Assembly (NCBI GenBank): GCA_002329295.1
Contig: DCTT01000025.1
Location: 10,356-23,270, forward strand
Direction: 5' to 3'
Source: Eubacteriaceae bacterium UBA1433
GTDB lineage: Bacteria; Bacillota; Clostridia; Eubacteriales; UBA1433
Length of the DNA stretch: 12,915 nt
Part shown: in pieces, positions 6,379 to 12,915 of the stretch
How the letters are laid out: each line of letters begins with the position of its first letter
How positions within the stretch are numbered: position 1 is the first letter of the stretch
Program-made: the position numbers and the translations under genes
Notes under the pieces: generated by a model
What the model saw: only the letters and a program-made list of their open reading frames with translations
Databases searched by the model: none
What the model was told of the DNA's origin: nothing

Positions 6379-8340
6379 ATGCAACATTTTCCTCATTTAT
6401 TTTCAGAATTAAAAATCGGTAAAAGAACGTTAAGAAACCGTATTATTACTTCGCCTACCGGAGAGACGATGCCCAGCTTTGACGGCTCCATCAGCACGCA
6501 GGTGGTTGATTATTACACAGAAAAAGCAAAGGGCGGCGCAGGTGCCGTTACCTGGGGCATTTTGGCTGTGGAGTTTCCGCGCGGCAAAACGGGCGATGTA
6601 AAAAACAGAGCAGATACGCCTAAGGTCATCAAAGATATGAATCGCATGGCGGAAAGTATTCAACGCTATGGGGCATTGTTTATTCCGCAATTGTTCCACG
6701 CCGGCGCCATGACTACTGCTGAGGCGGCGGAAGGTAATTTACCGGCCTGTGTCAGTGATAAAGAAGTGGAACACCTGTATATCAGCAGATATCGAAAAGC
6801 CGGCCCCATGCATGAGTTGACGACAGAAGAAATCAAAGAAATGGTGCAAAAATTTGTAAAAGCGGCAAAAATTTGTCAGCGAGCCGGTGCAGACGGCGTC
6901 AATATTCACTGTGCACACGGCTATTTAGTCAATCAATTTCTTTCGCCCGATACCAATGCACGCACTGACGAATATGGAGGCAGTTTTGAAAACCGCATTC
7001 GTTTCGGTATCGAAGTCATTGAAGGCATTCGCAAGGCCGTTGGGCCGGACTTTATCCTCGGCGCAAGAATTCCGGGCAGAGAATGGGTGACAAACGCAAT
7101 GACCGAAGAAGAATGCGTGGAGTTTGCACGACGAATGGAAAAAGCAGGCTGCGATTATTTGGATGTAAGCGCAGGACTCAATATGTCCCAGGCTAAAGTT
7201 ATCGAAACCGAAGTCTATCCGCAGGGCTCTAAGTTGGATTATGCACTGCCCATTAAAGCGGCGGTATCCATTCCCGTAGGCACCAATGGCATGTTGAGAG
7301 ATCCGCAATTTTGCGATGATTTGATCAGAGAAGGAAAAGTGGACTTTGTTTTGATGGCCAGAGCGTTGATTTGCGACCCCTATTGGCCGCAAAAGGCAAG
7401 CGAGGGCAGAGTCGATGAAATCAGACCTTGCATATCCTGCAATGACGGATGCATGGGAAGAGTGCGATTGGGTTATCATTTGAGCTGTGCGTTAAACCCG
7501 GTGGCAGGTCGTGAAACGCATTTGAGCAAAGTATTAAAAGTACAAGACCCGAAGAAAGTTGCTGTCATTGGCGGCGGGCTTGCCGGTATGCAGGCAGCGA
7601 TTGTGGCAGCACAAGCGGGGCATTGCGTTACGCTGTTGGAACAAGGCAATCAACTGGGCGGGCAGCTGAATTTGGCGCATGTTCCGCCGCATAAAGAAAA
7701 AATCAAAGAAGCAAGAGATTGGTTTATTGCTGAATTGGCGCGACAAAAGGTGGAAGTCAAAACGGGTGAGAAGGTCAGTTTGCAAACCATTGAGGCACTA
7801 AAACCGGATAGCGTAATTGTTGCCACGGGTGCGGTGCCCATTGATAAGTTGCCGATAGAAGGACTCGAAAATACTGTGCAGGCTTGGGACGTTTTGAGAG
7901 GAGATGTCACAATCGGGGAAAACCAAAAAGTGGCAATTATCGGCGGCGGAATCGTTGCCTGTGAAGTGGGGCAAATGATGCTGGGAAAAAACAACCAAGT
8001 CAGTGTCATTGAAATGTTGCCGCAAATAGGCGGTGCGTTGGAAGACATTCATTTGACGGATTTACTCATAGAGTTTCAAGAAAAAAACGTCGCAGTATAT
8101 GTCAATGCCACAGCAAAAAAAGTAGAAAAAGATAAAGTCGTCTTTGAAAAAGACGGAAAAGAAGAAGCGGTATCGGCAGATGTGATCATTTTGTCTGTCG
8201 GGCAAAAATCCGCAGGGACAGAGCTGGTAAAAGAACTTCGAGCAGCCGGCTACAAAACCATTGTTGCCGGAGATGCAAAAAAACCTGCCAAGTTTGTCAA
8301 TGCCACTTTGGACGGCTTCTATGCGGGTCTGGATGTCTAA
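6379..8340 (+). CDS. 2-enoate / 2,4-dienoyl-CoA reductase family oxidoreductase (NADH:flavin oxidoreductase)
   Basis: A 653-residue cytoplasmic flavoenzyme of the FadH / enoate reductase / BaiCD type, which reduces activated C=C bonds with NAD(P)H. ATG at 6379 with GGAGG seven to eight bases upstream. Residues 1 to about 345 are an old-yellow-enzyme barrel: HCAHGYLVNQFLSP (177-190, Tyr182 at the position of the catalytic Tyr) and NARTDEYGGSFENRIRF (193-209). Cys351, 354, 358 and 370 (C-x2-C-x3-C-x11-C) bind a 4Fe-4S cluster. An FAD site begins at VAVIGGGLAG (394-403), and a nested NAD(P) site at VAIIGGGIVACE (518-529). Length is normal for the family. The neighbouring crotonase, hydroxyacid dehydrogenase and carrier suggest a role in carboxylate reduction. 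The substrate (fatty enoyl-CoA, aromatic enoate, steroid or other) cannot be told. Confidence 0.93.
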   Translation: MQHFPHLFSELKIGKRTLRNRIITSPTGETMPSFDGSISTQVVDYYTEKAKGGAGAVTWGILAVEFPRGKTGDVKNRADTPKVIKDMNRMAESIQRYGALFIPQLFHAGAMTTAEAAEGNLPACVSDKEVEHLYISRYRKAGPMHELTTEEIKEMVQKFVKAAKICQRAGADGVNIHCAHGYLVNQFLSPDTNARTDEYGGSFENRIRFGIEVIEGIRKAVGPDFILGARIPGREWVTNAMTEEECVEFARRMEKAGCDYLDVSAGLNMSQAKVIETEVYPQGSKLDYALPIKAAVSIPVGTNGMLRDPQFCDDLIREGKVDFVLMARALICDPYWPQKASEGRVDEIRPCISCNDGCMGRVRLGYHLSCALNPVAGRETHLSKVLKVQDPKKVAVIGGGLAGMQAAIVAAQAGHCVTLLEQGNQLGGQLNLAHVPPHKEKIKEARDWFIAELARQKVEVKTGEKVSLQTIEALKPDSVIVATGAVPIDKLPIEGLENTVQAWDVLRGDVTIGENQKVAIIGGGIVACEVGQMMLGKNNQVSVIEMLPQIGGALEDIHLTDLLIEFQEKNVAVYVNATAKKVEKDKVVFEKDGKEEAVSADVIILSVGQKSAGTELVKELRAAGYKTIVAGDAKKPAKFVNATLDGFYAGLDV

Positions 8341-8393
8341 AAGAAATCCATAGATAAAAGATAAGGAGATATTTGACGATCCAATAGGTTTTA

Positions 8394-8429
8394 TCAGCCT
8401 GGCAGTAGAACATCCATCTGCCAGGCTGA
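8394..8429. terminator. Bidirectional terminator between convergent genes
   Basis: TCAGCCTGGCAG and CTGCCAGGCTGA form a perfect 12-bp stem around a 12-base loop. It ends two bases before the stop of the minus-strand crotonase and 53 bases after the reductase stop. T-rich sequence follows on the plus side (ATTATTTTT) and, more weakly, on the minus side (ATAAAACC). Confidence 0.85.
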
Positions 8430-8431
8430 AA

Positions 8432-9214
8432 TTATTTTTGGTGATCGAAAATAGCAGGACGTTTTTCAATAAAGGCATTCATGCCTTCGCGTTGATCTTC
8501 ATGGGCAAAGCAAAGCGAAAATAAATCATTTTCAATGGAAAGACCGGTTTCGATGTCGCATTCATAGCCGCGGTTAATGGCTGTCTTTGCAAATTGCACG
8601 GCTTTTTGCGAGCGAGCGAGGATTTTTTCAGCCAGCGCAAAGGCGCAGTCCAACAGCGAGTCGGCAGGGACGACTTGATTGACCAAACCGATAGTTGCGG
8701 CTTCTTTGGCAACAATCATATCCCCGGTATAAATTAGCTCTTTGGCTTTGGCTATTCCGACAATTCTTGAAAGGCGCTGCGTTCCGCCAAAACCGGGAAT
8801 AACGCCGAGGTTTACCTCGGGTTGTCCGAACTTTGACTTTTCAGAAGCAATACGAATATCACAGCATAAAGCAAGTTCACAGCCGCCGCCCAGTGCAAAG
8901 CCGTTTATCGCAGCGATAACGGGTTTTTCCATTAATTCGATTTTTCGAAAGAGATCTTGTCCTTTTTTCGAAAAAGCACGTGCTTCATCAGGATTCATTG
9001 TTCGCATGACTGAAATGTCGGCGCCGGCGACAAAAGATTTGCCTTGTCCGGTAATAATCAATATCTGCATGCTGTCGTCCGTTGAGATAATACCAACAGC
9101 GTGGTTTAGTTCGCTTAACACGGTATCATCCAGTGCATTTAATGCTTCCGGCTTATTGATAGTCAAAAATGCAATATGTTTTTTTTGCTCTAAACGAATC
9201 GTCTGATAATTCAT
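8432..9214 (-). CDS. Enoyl-CoA hydratase / crotonase family protein
   Basis: A 260-residue enzyme that would hydrate trans-2-enoyl-CoA or dehydrate 3-hydroxyacyl-CoA. I start it at ATG 9214 because AAGGAGGT (plus-strand 9221-9228) lies six bases upstream; the frame extends further only into the promoter. The oxyanion hole comes from VAGADI (62-67) and GFALGGG (105-111). Both catalytic glutamates are present, Glu113 in GGGCEL and Glu133 in QPEVNLG, so true hydratase activity is expected. PGFGGTQRL follows as in Crt-type short-chain crotonases. It converges on the reductase gene and is divergent from the hydroxyacid dehydrogenase gene. A butyrate-type pathway enzyme is likely, but no other member of that pathway (thiolase, Hbd, Bcd) is in the window. 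Confidence 0.93.
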   Translation of the reverse strand: MNYQTIRLEQKKHIAFLTINKPEALNALDDTVLSELNHAVGIISTDDSMQILIITGQGKSFVAGADISVMRTMNPDEARAFSKKGQDLFRKIELMEKPVIAAINGFALGGGCELALCCDIRIASEKSKFGQPEVNLGVIPGFGGTQRLSRIVGIAKAKELIYTGDMIVAKEAATIGLVNQVVPADSLLDCAFALAEKILARSQKAVQFAKTAINRGYECDIETGLSIENDLFSLCFAHEDQREGMNAFIEKRPAIFDHQK

Positions 9215-9251
9215 ATCCCGACCTCCTTCAACAGCAGTTTTTGATGAGTAT

Positions 9252-9260
9252 ACTATATCA
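9252..9260 (-). promoter_or_regulatory. Extended -10 promoter of the crotonase gene
   Basis: On the minus strand this reads TGATATAGT (TG-N-TATAGT), about 38 bases before the start codon. TTGCAA lies further upstream at a spacing of about 20, so the -35 is poor. Confidence 0.4.
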
Positions 9261-9358
9261 TAAACAGTAACGTTTTGTTGCAAAGACTTATTGAAAATAA
9301 ATTTGCGGCAAAAGAAATCATCAAAGGCTTTTAGAAAGGGTTAAAAAGCGATAAAATA

Positions 9359-9388
9359 TTGGAAATAAGGGCAATAGTATGTTAATAT
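9359..9388 (+). promoter_or_regulatory. Promoter of the hydroxyacid dehydrogenase gene
   Basis: TTGGAA (9359-9364), an 18-base spacer and TAATAT (9383-9388), with TG one base before the -10 box (9380-9381). The leader is about 25 bases. Confidence 0.45.
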
Positions 9389-9419
9389 AAAGTAAATTTG
9401 AACAAAGTGAGGGGAGAAA

Positions 9420-10403
9420 ATGATGAAAGCTGTATTTGTGGATAACTATGGATTAATGGACTCGACAAAAGAAAAAGAAGCTTTTGCAAAAGAAGGGATT
9501 ACATTTGTTGACGTCAATGTACAAAATGATGAGGAGCTGCTTGCACATTGCAAAGATGCGGATGCCGTTCTTGTAATGTTATACAAATTTCCGCGTCAGA
9601 TTGTTGAACAACTTGAAAAATGTAAAGTCATTGTGCGCTATGGCATAGGCTATGACAACGTAGATGTGGAAGCCTGCAGTGAAAAGGGCATTGCGGTATG
9701 CAACATACCGGATTATTGTTTTGAAGAAGTGGCGGGACATGCAGCAGCTTTGGCTTTGGACTGCCTGCGTCAAGTAACCCTGCGAGATCGCCATATCCGC
9801 AAGGGAGAATGGCTCTTTGGCGGGGCGGGCAAATATCAAGTACGCAGATTTTCCACGCTCACCTATGGTCTTTGCGGTTTTGGCCATATTGCTCGTCAGA
9901 CGGCGCAATACATGAAAGGTTTCGGCTTTGACATGATTGCCTATGACCCTTATCTTGCTGATGAAGTATTTGAACAAAACGGCGTACGAAAAGTCAGTAT
10001 GGAAGAGCTTTGCAAAACAGCGGATATTATTTCGGTGCATGTGCCGCTCAGTGCCGAAACGCGCTATCTCATCAACAAAGACAAGTTCGCTATGATGAAA
10101 AAAGGCGTGGTTATTGTCAACACGTCTCGTGGTCCTTTAATTAATCAATCAGATTTGCTGGACGCCATGGATGCGGGGATCGTAAAAGCTGCCGGGCTGG
10201 ATGTTTTGGAAACGGAGCCGTTAACAGATTTAAATGACCGCATTTTCCAATATGAAAATGTTGTTTTGACACCGCACTTTGCGTTTCACAGTGAAGAATC
10301 TTTTGAAGAATTGCGCGATAAGGTCATTGCCAGTGCCGTAACGGTGCTCAGAGGAGAGATACCGAAAAACGCCGTCAACAAAAAAGCTTTGACAGGCAAA
10401 TAA
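9420..10403 (+). CDS. D-2-hydroxyacid dehydrogenase, CtBP/phosphoglycerate dehydrogenase-like
   Basis: A 327-residue NAD-dependent dehydrogenase interconverting a 2-keto acid and a D-2-hydroxy acid. ATG codons at 9420 and 9423 share the ribosome site GAGGGGAG just upstream. The NAD-binding loop is GFGHIA (153-158), with Asp176 ending the second strand, which favours NAD over NADP. The catalytic set is complete: Arg237 (NTSRGPL), Glu266 (ETEP) and His286 (TPHFAFHSEES). The stretch after His286 is typical of the CtBP-like branch rather than of D-lactate dehydrogenases proper. No C-terminal ACT domain is present, so it is not a full serine-pathway PGDH. Its own promoter and a strong terminator make it a single-gene unit. 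Substrate unknown; glycerate-, lactate- or longer hydroxyacid-type substrates are all possible. Confidence 0.92.
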   Translation: MMKAVFVDNYGLMDSTKEKEAFAKEGITFVDVNVQNDEELLAHCKDADAVLVMLYKFPRQIVEQLEKCKVIVRYGIGYDNVDVEACSEKGIAVCNIPDYCFEEVAGHAAALALDCLRQVTLRDRHIRKGEWLFGGAGKYQVRRFSTLTYGLCGFGHIARQTAQYMKGFGFDMIAYDPYLADEVFEQNGVRKVSMEELCKTADIISVHVPLSAETRYLINKDKFAMMKKGVVIVNTSRGPLINQSDLLDAMDAGIVKAAGLDVLETEPLTDLNDRIFQYENVVLTPHFAFHSEESFEELRDKVIASAVTVLRGEIPKNAVNKKALTGK

Positions 10404-10424
10404 AAAGTAGAAAAATAGTGTTTT

Positions 10425-10464
10425 GCAAGGGATAAAAACGATTTTATCCCTTGCGCTTTTCTTC
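10425..10464 (+). terminator. Strong terminator of the dehydrogenase gene
   Basis: GCAAGGGATAAAA and TTTTATCCCTTGC form a perfect 13-bp stem with a four-base loop (ACGA), followed by GCTTTTCTTCTT, 22 bases after the stop. Confidence 0.88.
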
Positions 10465-10719
10465 TTGCCGTGTAGGTACAAAAAAATAAGCAATGCAATA
10501 AGAGCAAATGTATTTGTCCGTAAAGGAATGTATACAGACTACAATCGAAAGGTGTTGCAACACGGATAAGCGCAAAAGCGCCAGTGGAAACAAAATATTA
10601 ATTTTGTGCCGAAAAAAGAAAAAGAGATATGACATTTTAAGAACTTTCATAAGGAACAGAGATATGCCGAAGAAAAACAAAAATGGCGAAAAATAATATA
10701 AGCTGTTGAAAGGAAAAAA
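10465..10719. other. Control region before the MFS gene
   Basis: I see no convincing gene here. It contains a perfect 12-bp palindrome GTGTTGCAACAC (10552-10563), a GCGC-AAAA-GCGC inverted pair at 10570-10581 and CAAAAT-ATTA-ATTTTG near 10592-10607. These may be regulator sites. No promoter with two good boxes could be fixed by eye, although transcription of the following gene must start here because a strong terminator lies upstream. Confidence 0.4.
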
Positions 10720-11973
10720 ATGAGCAAGAAAAAAGTACATTATGCTTGGTGGGTCTGGCTCTCTTGCATTGCGATTGCCTTCTTTTCTTCGGGCGCATTG
10801 AGCACCCAGGGGATTTTTTTGCGTCCGGTAACAGAAGAATTGGGCATTTCGGCGACAAAGTTTTCCATAATTTTTACGGTTATGAGTCTGTCAATGTTTT
10901 TATTTCTCCCGATAATCGGAAGATTGCTTAAACGATATGATCATCGATTGATATTATCCACGGCAGTAATCATACAAAGCTTGGCGCAAGCAATGATGGG
11001 CATCTATCAATCCATTATCGGATTTTATGTCTCCGCATTTTTCATAGGTATGGTAACAGCCGTTACGTTGATTATGATTATTCCGTTGACGGTTCAGCAG
11101 TGGTTTTATAAAAATATTGCTACGTTAACGGGTGTTGCGCTTGCTTTTTCCGGTGTAGGTGCAGCAGTGATGCAACCCATTGGCACAGCCTTGATTGCAG
11201 CTTATGGGTGGCGAGTTACCTATTTTATTCTGGCCGTGGCGATTGTGGCGGGAACGCTCCCTTTTACCTTGTTTGTTATTCGAACAAATCCGGCCGAAAA
11301 AGGCCTGGAGCGGTATGGACAGCCGGCAAACTCAGAGATGAAAACAAATACAAATGTCGTTGAGCAAAAAGAGGGCATCAGTGCCGGCGAGGCTTATAGA
11401 AGTCCGCGATTCTATCTTATTGCAGCATTTGCAGCTTGTGGCGGTTATTGTATATCTATTCAGGTACATATTCCCAATATGGCGGCGAGTTTGGGTGTGG
11501 ATCTTTTAAAAACAGGTGTAGTTGCTTCGGCGGCAAGCATTACCATGATGATTGCCAAGATGACAAACGGATGGGTAAACGACCGATTCGGGATAAAAAT
11601 CTCCGTGGGATTTTTTTCGTTGTTTGGGTTGGCAGCGGTTCTATTGACAGGCTATGTGCTAAAAGAAAGTCCGAACAATGCATTTTTATTTAGCGCAATC
11701 ATTGCCGGTTGTTTGGGCATTTATTTTTCCGTCCCGACGATTTCTCCGCCGGTTATTTCACAAGCGATATTCGGCGGGAAAGATTATAGCCTGATTTATG
11801 CAAAAATATCGATGTTTTATATTTTGGCATCTGCTTTGGGCGGCACGATCAACGGCATACTGTTTGACAAAAACCAAAATTATTCTTTGAATTTTATAGT
11901 CTTTGGTGTTGCGTTGTTGTTGGCAGTGCTCCTTGCCGTTGCAGTCTCAGGCAAAACCAAGAGCAAACATTGA
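10720..11973 (+). CDS. MFS transporter, oxalate/formate antiporter (OFA)-like
   Basis: A 417-residue inner-membrane carrier with about twelve membrane helices. ATG at 10720 with AAAGGA six to seven bases upstream. The start HYAWWVWLSCIAIAFFSSGA and the following GIFLRPVTEELG are typical of OFA / monocarboxylate-type MFS proteins. The MFS loop 2-3 motif appears as GRLLKRYDHRLIL, and its counterpart in the second half as GWVNDRFGIKISVG. The central loop has NPAEKGLERYG, also common in this family. OFA-like carriers move small carboxylates, by antiport or with protons. Position beside a hydroxyacid dehydrogenase, an enoate reductase and a crotonase supports a carboxylate substrate, but which one is not known. 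No terminator follows closely; the next is at 12135. Confidence 0.9.
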   Translation: MSKKKVHYAWWVWLSCIAIAFFSSGALSTQGIFLRPVTEELGISATKFSIIFTVMSLSMFLFLPIIGRLLKRYDHRLILSTAVIIQSLAQAMMGIYQSIIGFYVSAFFIGMVTAVTLIMIIPLTVQQWFYKNIATLTGVALAFSGVGAAVMQPIGTALIAAYGWRVTYFILAVAIVAGTLPFTLFVIRTNPAEKGLERYGQPANSEMKTNTNVVEQKEGISAGEAYRSPRFYLIAAFAACGGYCISIQVHIPNMAASLGVDLLKTGVVASAASITMMIAKMTNGWVNDRFGIKISVGFFSLFGLAAVLLTGYVLKESPNNAFLFSAIIAGCLGIYFSVPTISPPVISQAIFGGKDYSLIYAKISMFYILASALGGTINGILFDKNQNYSLNFIVFGVALLLAVLLAVAVSGKTKSKH

Positions 11974-12040
11974 GTGGGAATAAATAACAAGGGTCCCAAA
12001 AGTCAATGATTAAGCGGGTTTCTAGGGTACCGAATCGCCT

Positions 12041-12062
12041 TTTGATAACAGTTTGATAACAG
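12041..12062. repeat. Perfect tandem 11-bp direct repeat
   Basis: TTTGATAACAG occurs twice head to tail (12041-12051, 12052-12062) in non-coding sequence between the MFS gene and the XRE regulator. Short direct repeats near a junction can be recombinase or accessory-protein sites, but no recombinase gene lies in the window. Confidence 0.85.
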
Positions 12063-12134
12063 GAGCATGATAGAGCTTACTATACTAGCGCAAGTGGTTT
12101 AAGTGTTGTAACCTCATCAAATAGCTCCATCCAT

Positions 12135-12174
12135 AAAACGGCTTTGCTGATCAAATGTCAGCAAGGCCGTTTTT
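12135..12174. terminator. Bidirectional terminator after the XRE gene
   Basis: AAAACGGCTTTGCTGA (12135-12150) pairs with TCAGCAAGGCCGTTTT (12158-12173), one G-U pair, loop TCAAATG. T runs follow in both directions. It lies about 20 bases past the stop of the minus-strand regulator and also separates it from the MFS side. Confidence 0.85.
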
Positions 12175-12192
12175 TGAGGAGGTGATGAATGC

Positions 12193-12699
12193 TTATTGTT
12201 TTGTTATGGCGTCGCTGATTTCCTGAGAGGGAACCTTTACCCACCGCTGTGTTGTATCAAATTCGGGATACCTGTAGCGCCACTGGTCATATTCTTCTTT
12301 AGTAATTTCTCCAGAAATTAGTTTTTCGGCTTGTGCTTGCCAAGAGCTGAGCATCCGCAGCATGTCATCATGAATTCTGGAATTTGACTTGTCAATGAAA
12401 AGGCAAAGCTCACCATCGATCTTGCCCACTCGCAAGCCACGGAGATCTTCCAATGCGAAAAGGGTATGCATCAAACCAATATTGCTGTCAATGTCCGGAA
12501 TATCCAATGCTTTTGGTGACACGCCAAGAGTGTCTGCAAGGGCGTTGGTCAAATCAGCCTTTGGTGTACGCATCCCTGATTCGTACTGTGCCACTCGGAC
12601 ATCAGCAGACTTCTCAGGAAATCCAACAGACATACCAAGATACTTTTGTGTCATGTTGCGCAGAGTGCGGAAAAAATGGATTCTTTCACCGATTGCCAT
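12193..12699 (-). CDS. XRE-family helix-turn-helix regulator of a probable mobile element
   Basis: A 168-residue cytoplasmic DNA-binding protein. Start chosen at ATG 12699 because AGGAG (plus-strand 12709-12713) lies nine bases upstream; the longer frame would translate the promoter. Residues about 1-65 form an XRE/Cro helix-turn-helix domain (GERIHFFRTLRNMTQ, VAQYESGMRTPK, LADTLGVSPKAL). The loop after the first helices is longer than in lambda-type repressors (GMSVGFPEKSADVR), as in a group of regulators I associate with Firmicute integrative elements. The C-terminal part (about 80-168) has ISGEITKEEYDQWRYRYP, typical of that group, with no protease or known ligand domain. A palindrome inside its own promoter suggests autoregulation, and matching sites cover the divergent promoter. 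Confidence 0.85.
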   Translation of the reverse strand: MAIGERIHFFRTLRNMTQKYLGMSVGFPEKSADVRVAQYESGMRTPKADLTNALADTLGVSPKALDIPDIDSNIGLMHTLFALEDLRGLRVGKIDGELCLFIDKSNSRIHDDMLRMLSSWQAQAEKLISGEITKEEYDQWRYRYPEFDTTQRWVKVPSQEISDAITKQ

Positions 12700-12733
12700 A
12701 ATAGCCAACTCCTGTCTCGCGTGTAATAAGCAT

Positions 12734-12762
12734 AGAATAGCATATATGCTTAGGAGAATCAA
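12734..12762 (-). promoter_or_regulatory. Promoter of the XRE gene with operator in its spacer
   Basis: Minus strand: TTGATT (plus 12757-12762), a 17-base spacer and TATTCT (plus 12734-12739). The palindrome AGCATATATGCT (12739-12750) lies within the spacer and touches the -10 box. Confidence 0.6.
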
Positions 12763-12770
12763 GAAGTGGA

Positions 12771-12786
12771 TAAACAAAAATGTTTA
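12771..12786. promoter_or_regulatory. Variant operator TAAACA-AAAA-TGTTTA
   Basis: A perfect 6-4-6 inverted repeat of the same form as the two operators further right, with A/T in place of one G/C per arm. It lies midway between the two divergent promoters. Confidence 0.5.
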
Positions 12787-12805
12787 AATTATTTTTGAAA
12801 ACCAC

Positions 12806-12834
12806 TTGACATAAGCAAAAATGCTTAGTATCAT
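12806..12834 (+). promoter_or_regulatory. Strong divergent promoter with operator filling its spacer
   Basis: TTGACA (12806-12811) and TATCAT (12829-12834) at 17-base spacing. The operator TAAGCA-AAAA-TGCTTA (12812-12827) fills the spacer almost exactly, so a bound protein must exclude RNA polymerase. It drives rightward transcription into a gene beyond the window. Confidence 0.75.
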
Positions 12835-12840
12835 AGCGGT

Positions 12841-12860
12841 GTTAAGCAAAAATGCTTAAC
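12841..12860. promoter_or_regulatory. Second perfect operator at the start of the rightward transcript
   Basis: GTTAAGCAAAAATGCTTAAC is a perfect inverted repeat with 8-bp arms and an AAAA centre. It begins at the predicted transcription start, and its centre is 31 bp (about three helical turns) from that of the operator in the promoter spacer. Confidence 0.75.
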
Positions 12861-12915
12861 TGAACCTTGACAACAGAATACGCAGCCGGTCAGATACCGT
12901 GAATGTCCACATTGC

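Noticed and set aside
10508..10696. 62-codon plus-strand frame before the MFS gene
   Set aside because: Lys-rich random-looking translation without a ribosome site, lying in the control region with several palindromes.
12119..12132. Partial resemblance of AATAGCTCCATCCA to the RNA 3' end TTATCTCCACCA at the left edge, as a duplicated attachment site
   Set aside because: The match needs an insertion and substitutions and is not preceded by a T-stem/loop match, so it is no better than chance.
12867..12898. Second TTGACA (12867-12872) as another rightward promoter
   Set aside because: No acceptable -10 box occurs at 16-18 bases; it lies just inside the transcript of the better promoter at 12806-12834.

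Overview
The window looks like chromosome from a low-to-middling GC, probably anaerobic Firmicute (Clostridia-like). The evidence is strong AAGGAGG-type ribosome sites, TTGACA/TATAAT-type and extended -10 promoters, many intrinsic terminators, a membrane-anchored YkuD L,D-transpeptidase, an iron-sulfur/flavin enoate reductase of the kind found in strict anaerobes, and an XRE regulator of a type common on Firmicute conjugative elements. No taxonomic marker gene is complete here, so the assignment is an inference.

Left part (1-2270): the first 23 bases are the 3' end of an alanine-type tRNA-like molecule (tmRNA or tRNA-Ala) with its terminator. About 400 bases of gene-poor sequence follow, then a two-gene operon for predicted lipoproteins (480-947, a small sulfite-oxidase-fold-like domain without the metal-ligand cysteine; 988-2091, a conserved protein of unknown function). 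The operon ends at a long terminator. These genes look more GC-rich than the DNA that follows.

Central left (2271-6050): an AT-rich control region holds a 26-codon open frame with a very good ribosome site and a promoter carrying an 18-bp palindrome. It leads to a 796-residue L,D-transpeptidase with a very long, acidic, repeat-built cytoplasmic tail. A small charged protein and a DUF4406 protein follow.

Central right (6050-11973): a metabolic group of an old-yellow-enzyme-type 2-enoate/2,4-dienoyl-CoA reductase, a convergent crotonase (enoyl-CoA hydratase), a D-2-hydroxyacid dehydrogenase of CtBP-like type and an OFA-type MFS carrier. Each is a separate transcription unit with its own promoter and terminator. 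Together they suggest uptake or exchange of a small carboxylate and interconversion of 2-hydroxy, enoyl and saturated acids, but the substrate cannot be read from sequence.

Right end (11974-12915): gene-free sequence with a perfect tandem 11-bp repeat and a bidirectional terminator leads into an XRE-family repressor on the minus strand. The repressor faces away from a divergent promoter region built with a set of matching palindromes, two of them lying inside the -35/-10 spacers. This looks like the immunity/switch end of an integrated mobile element that continues past the right edge.
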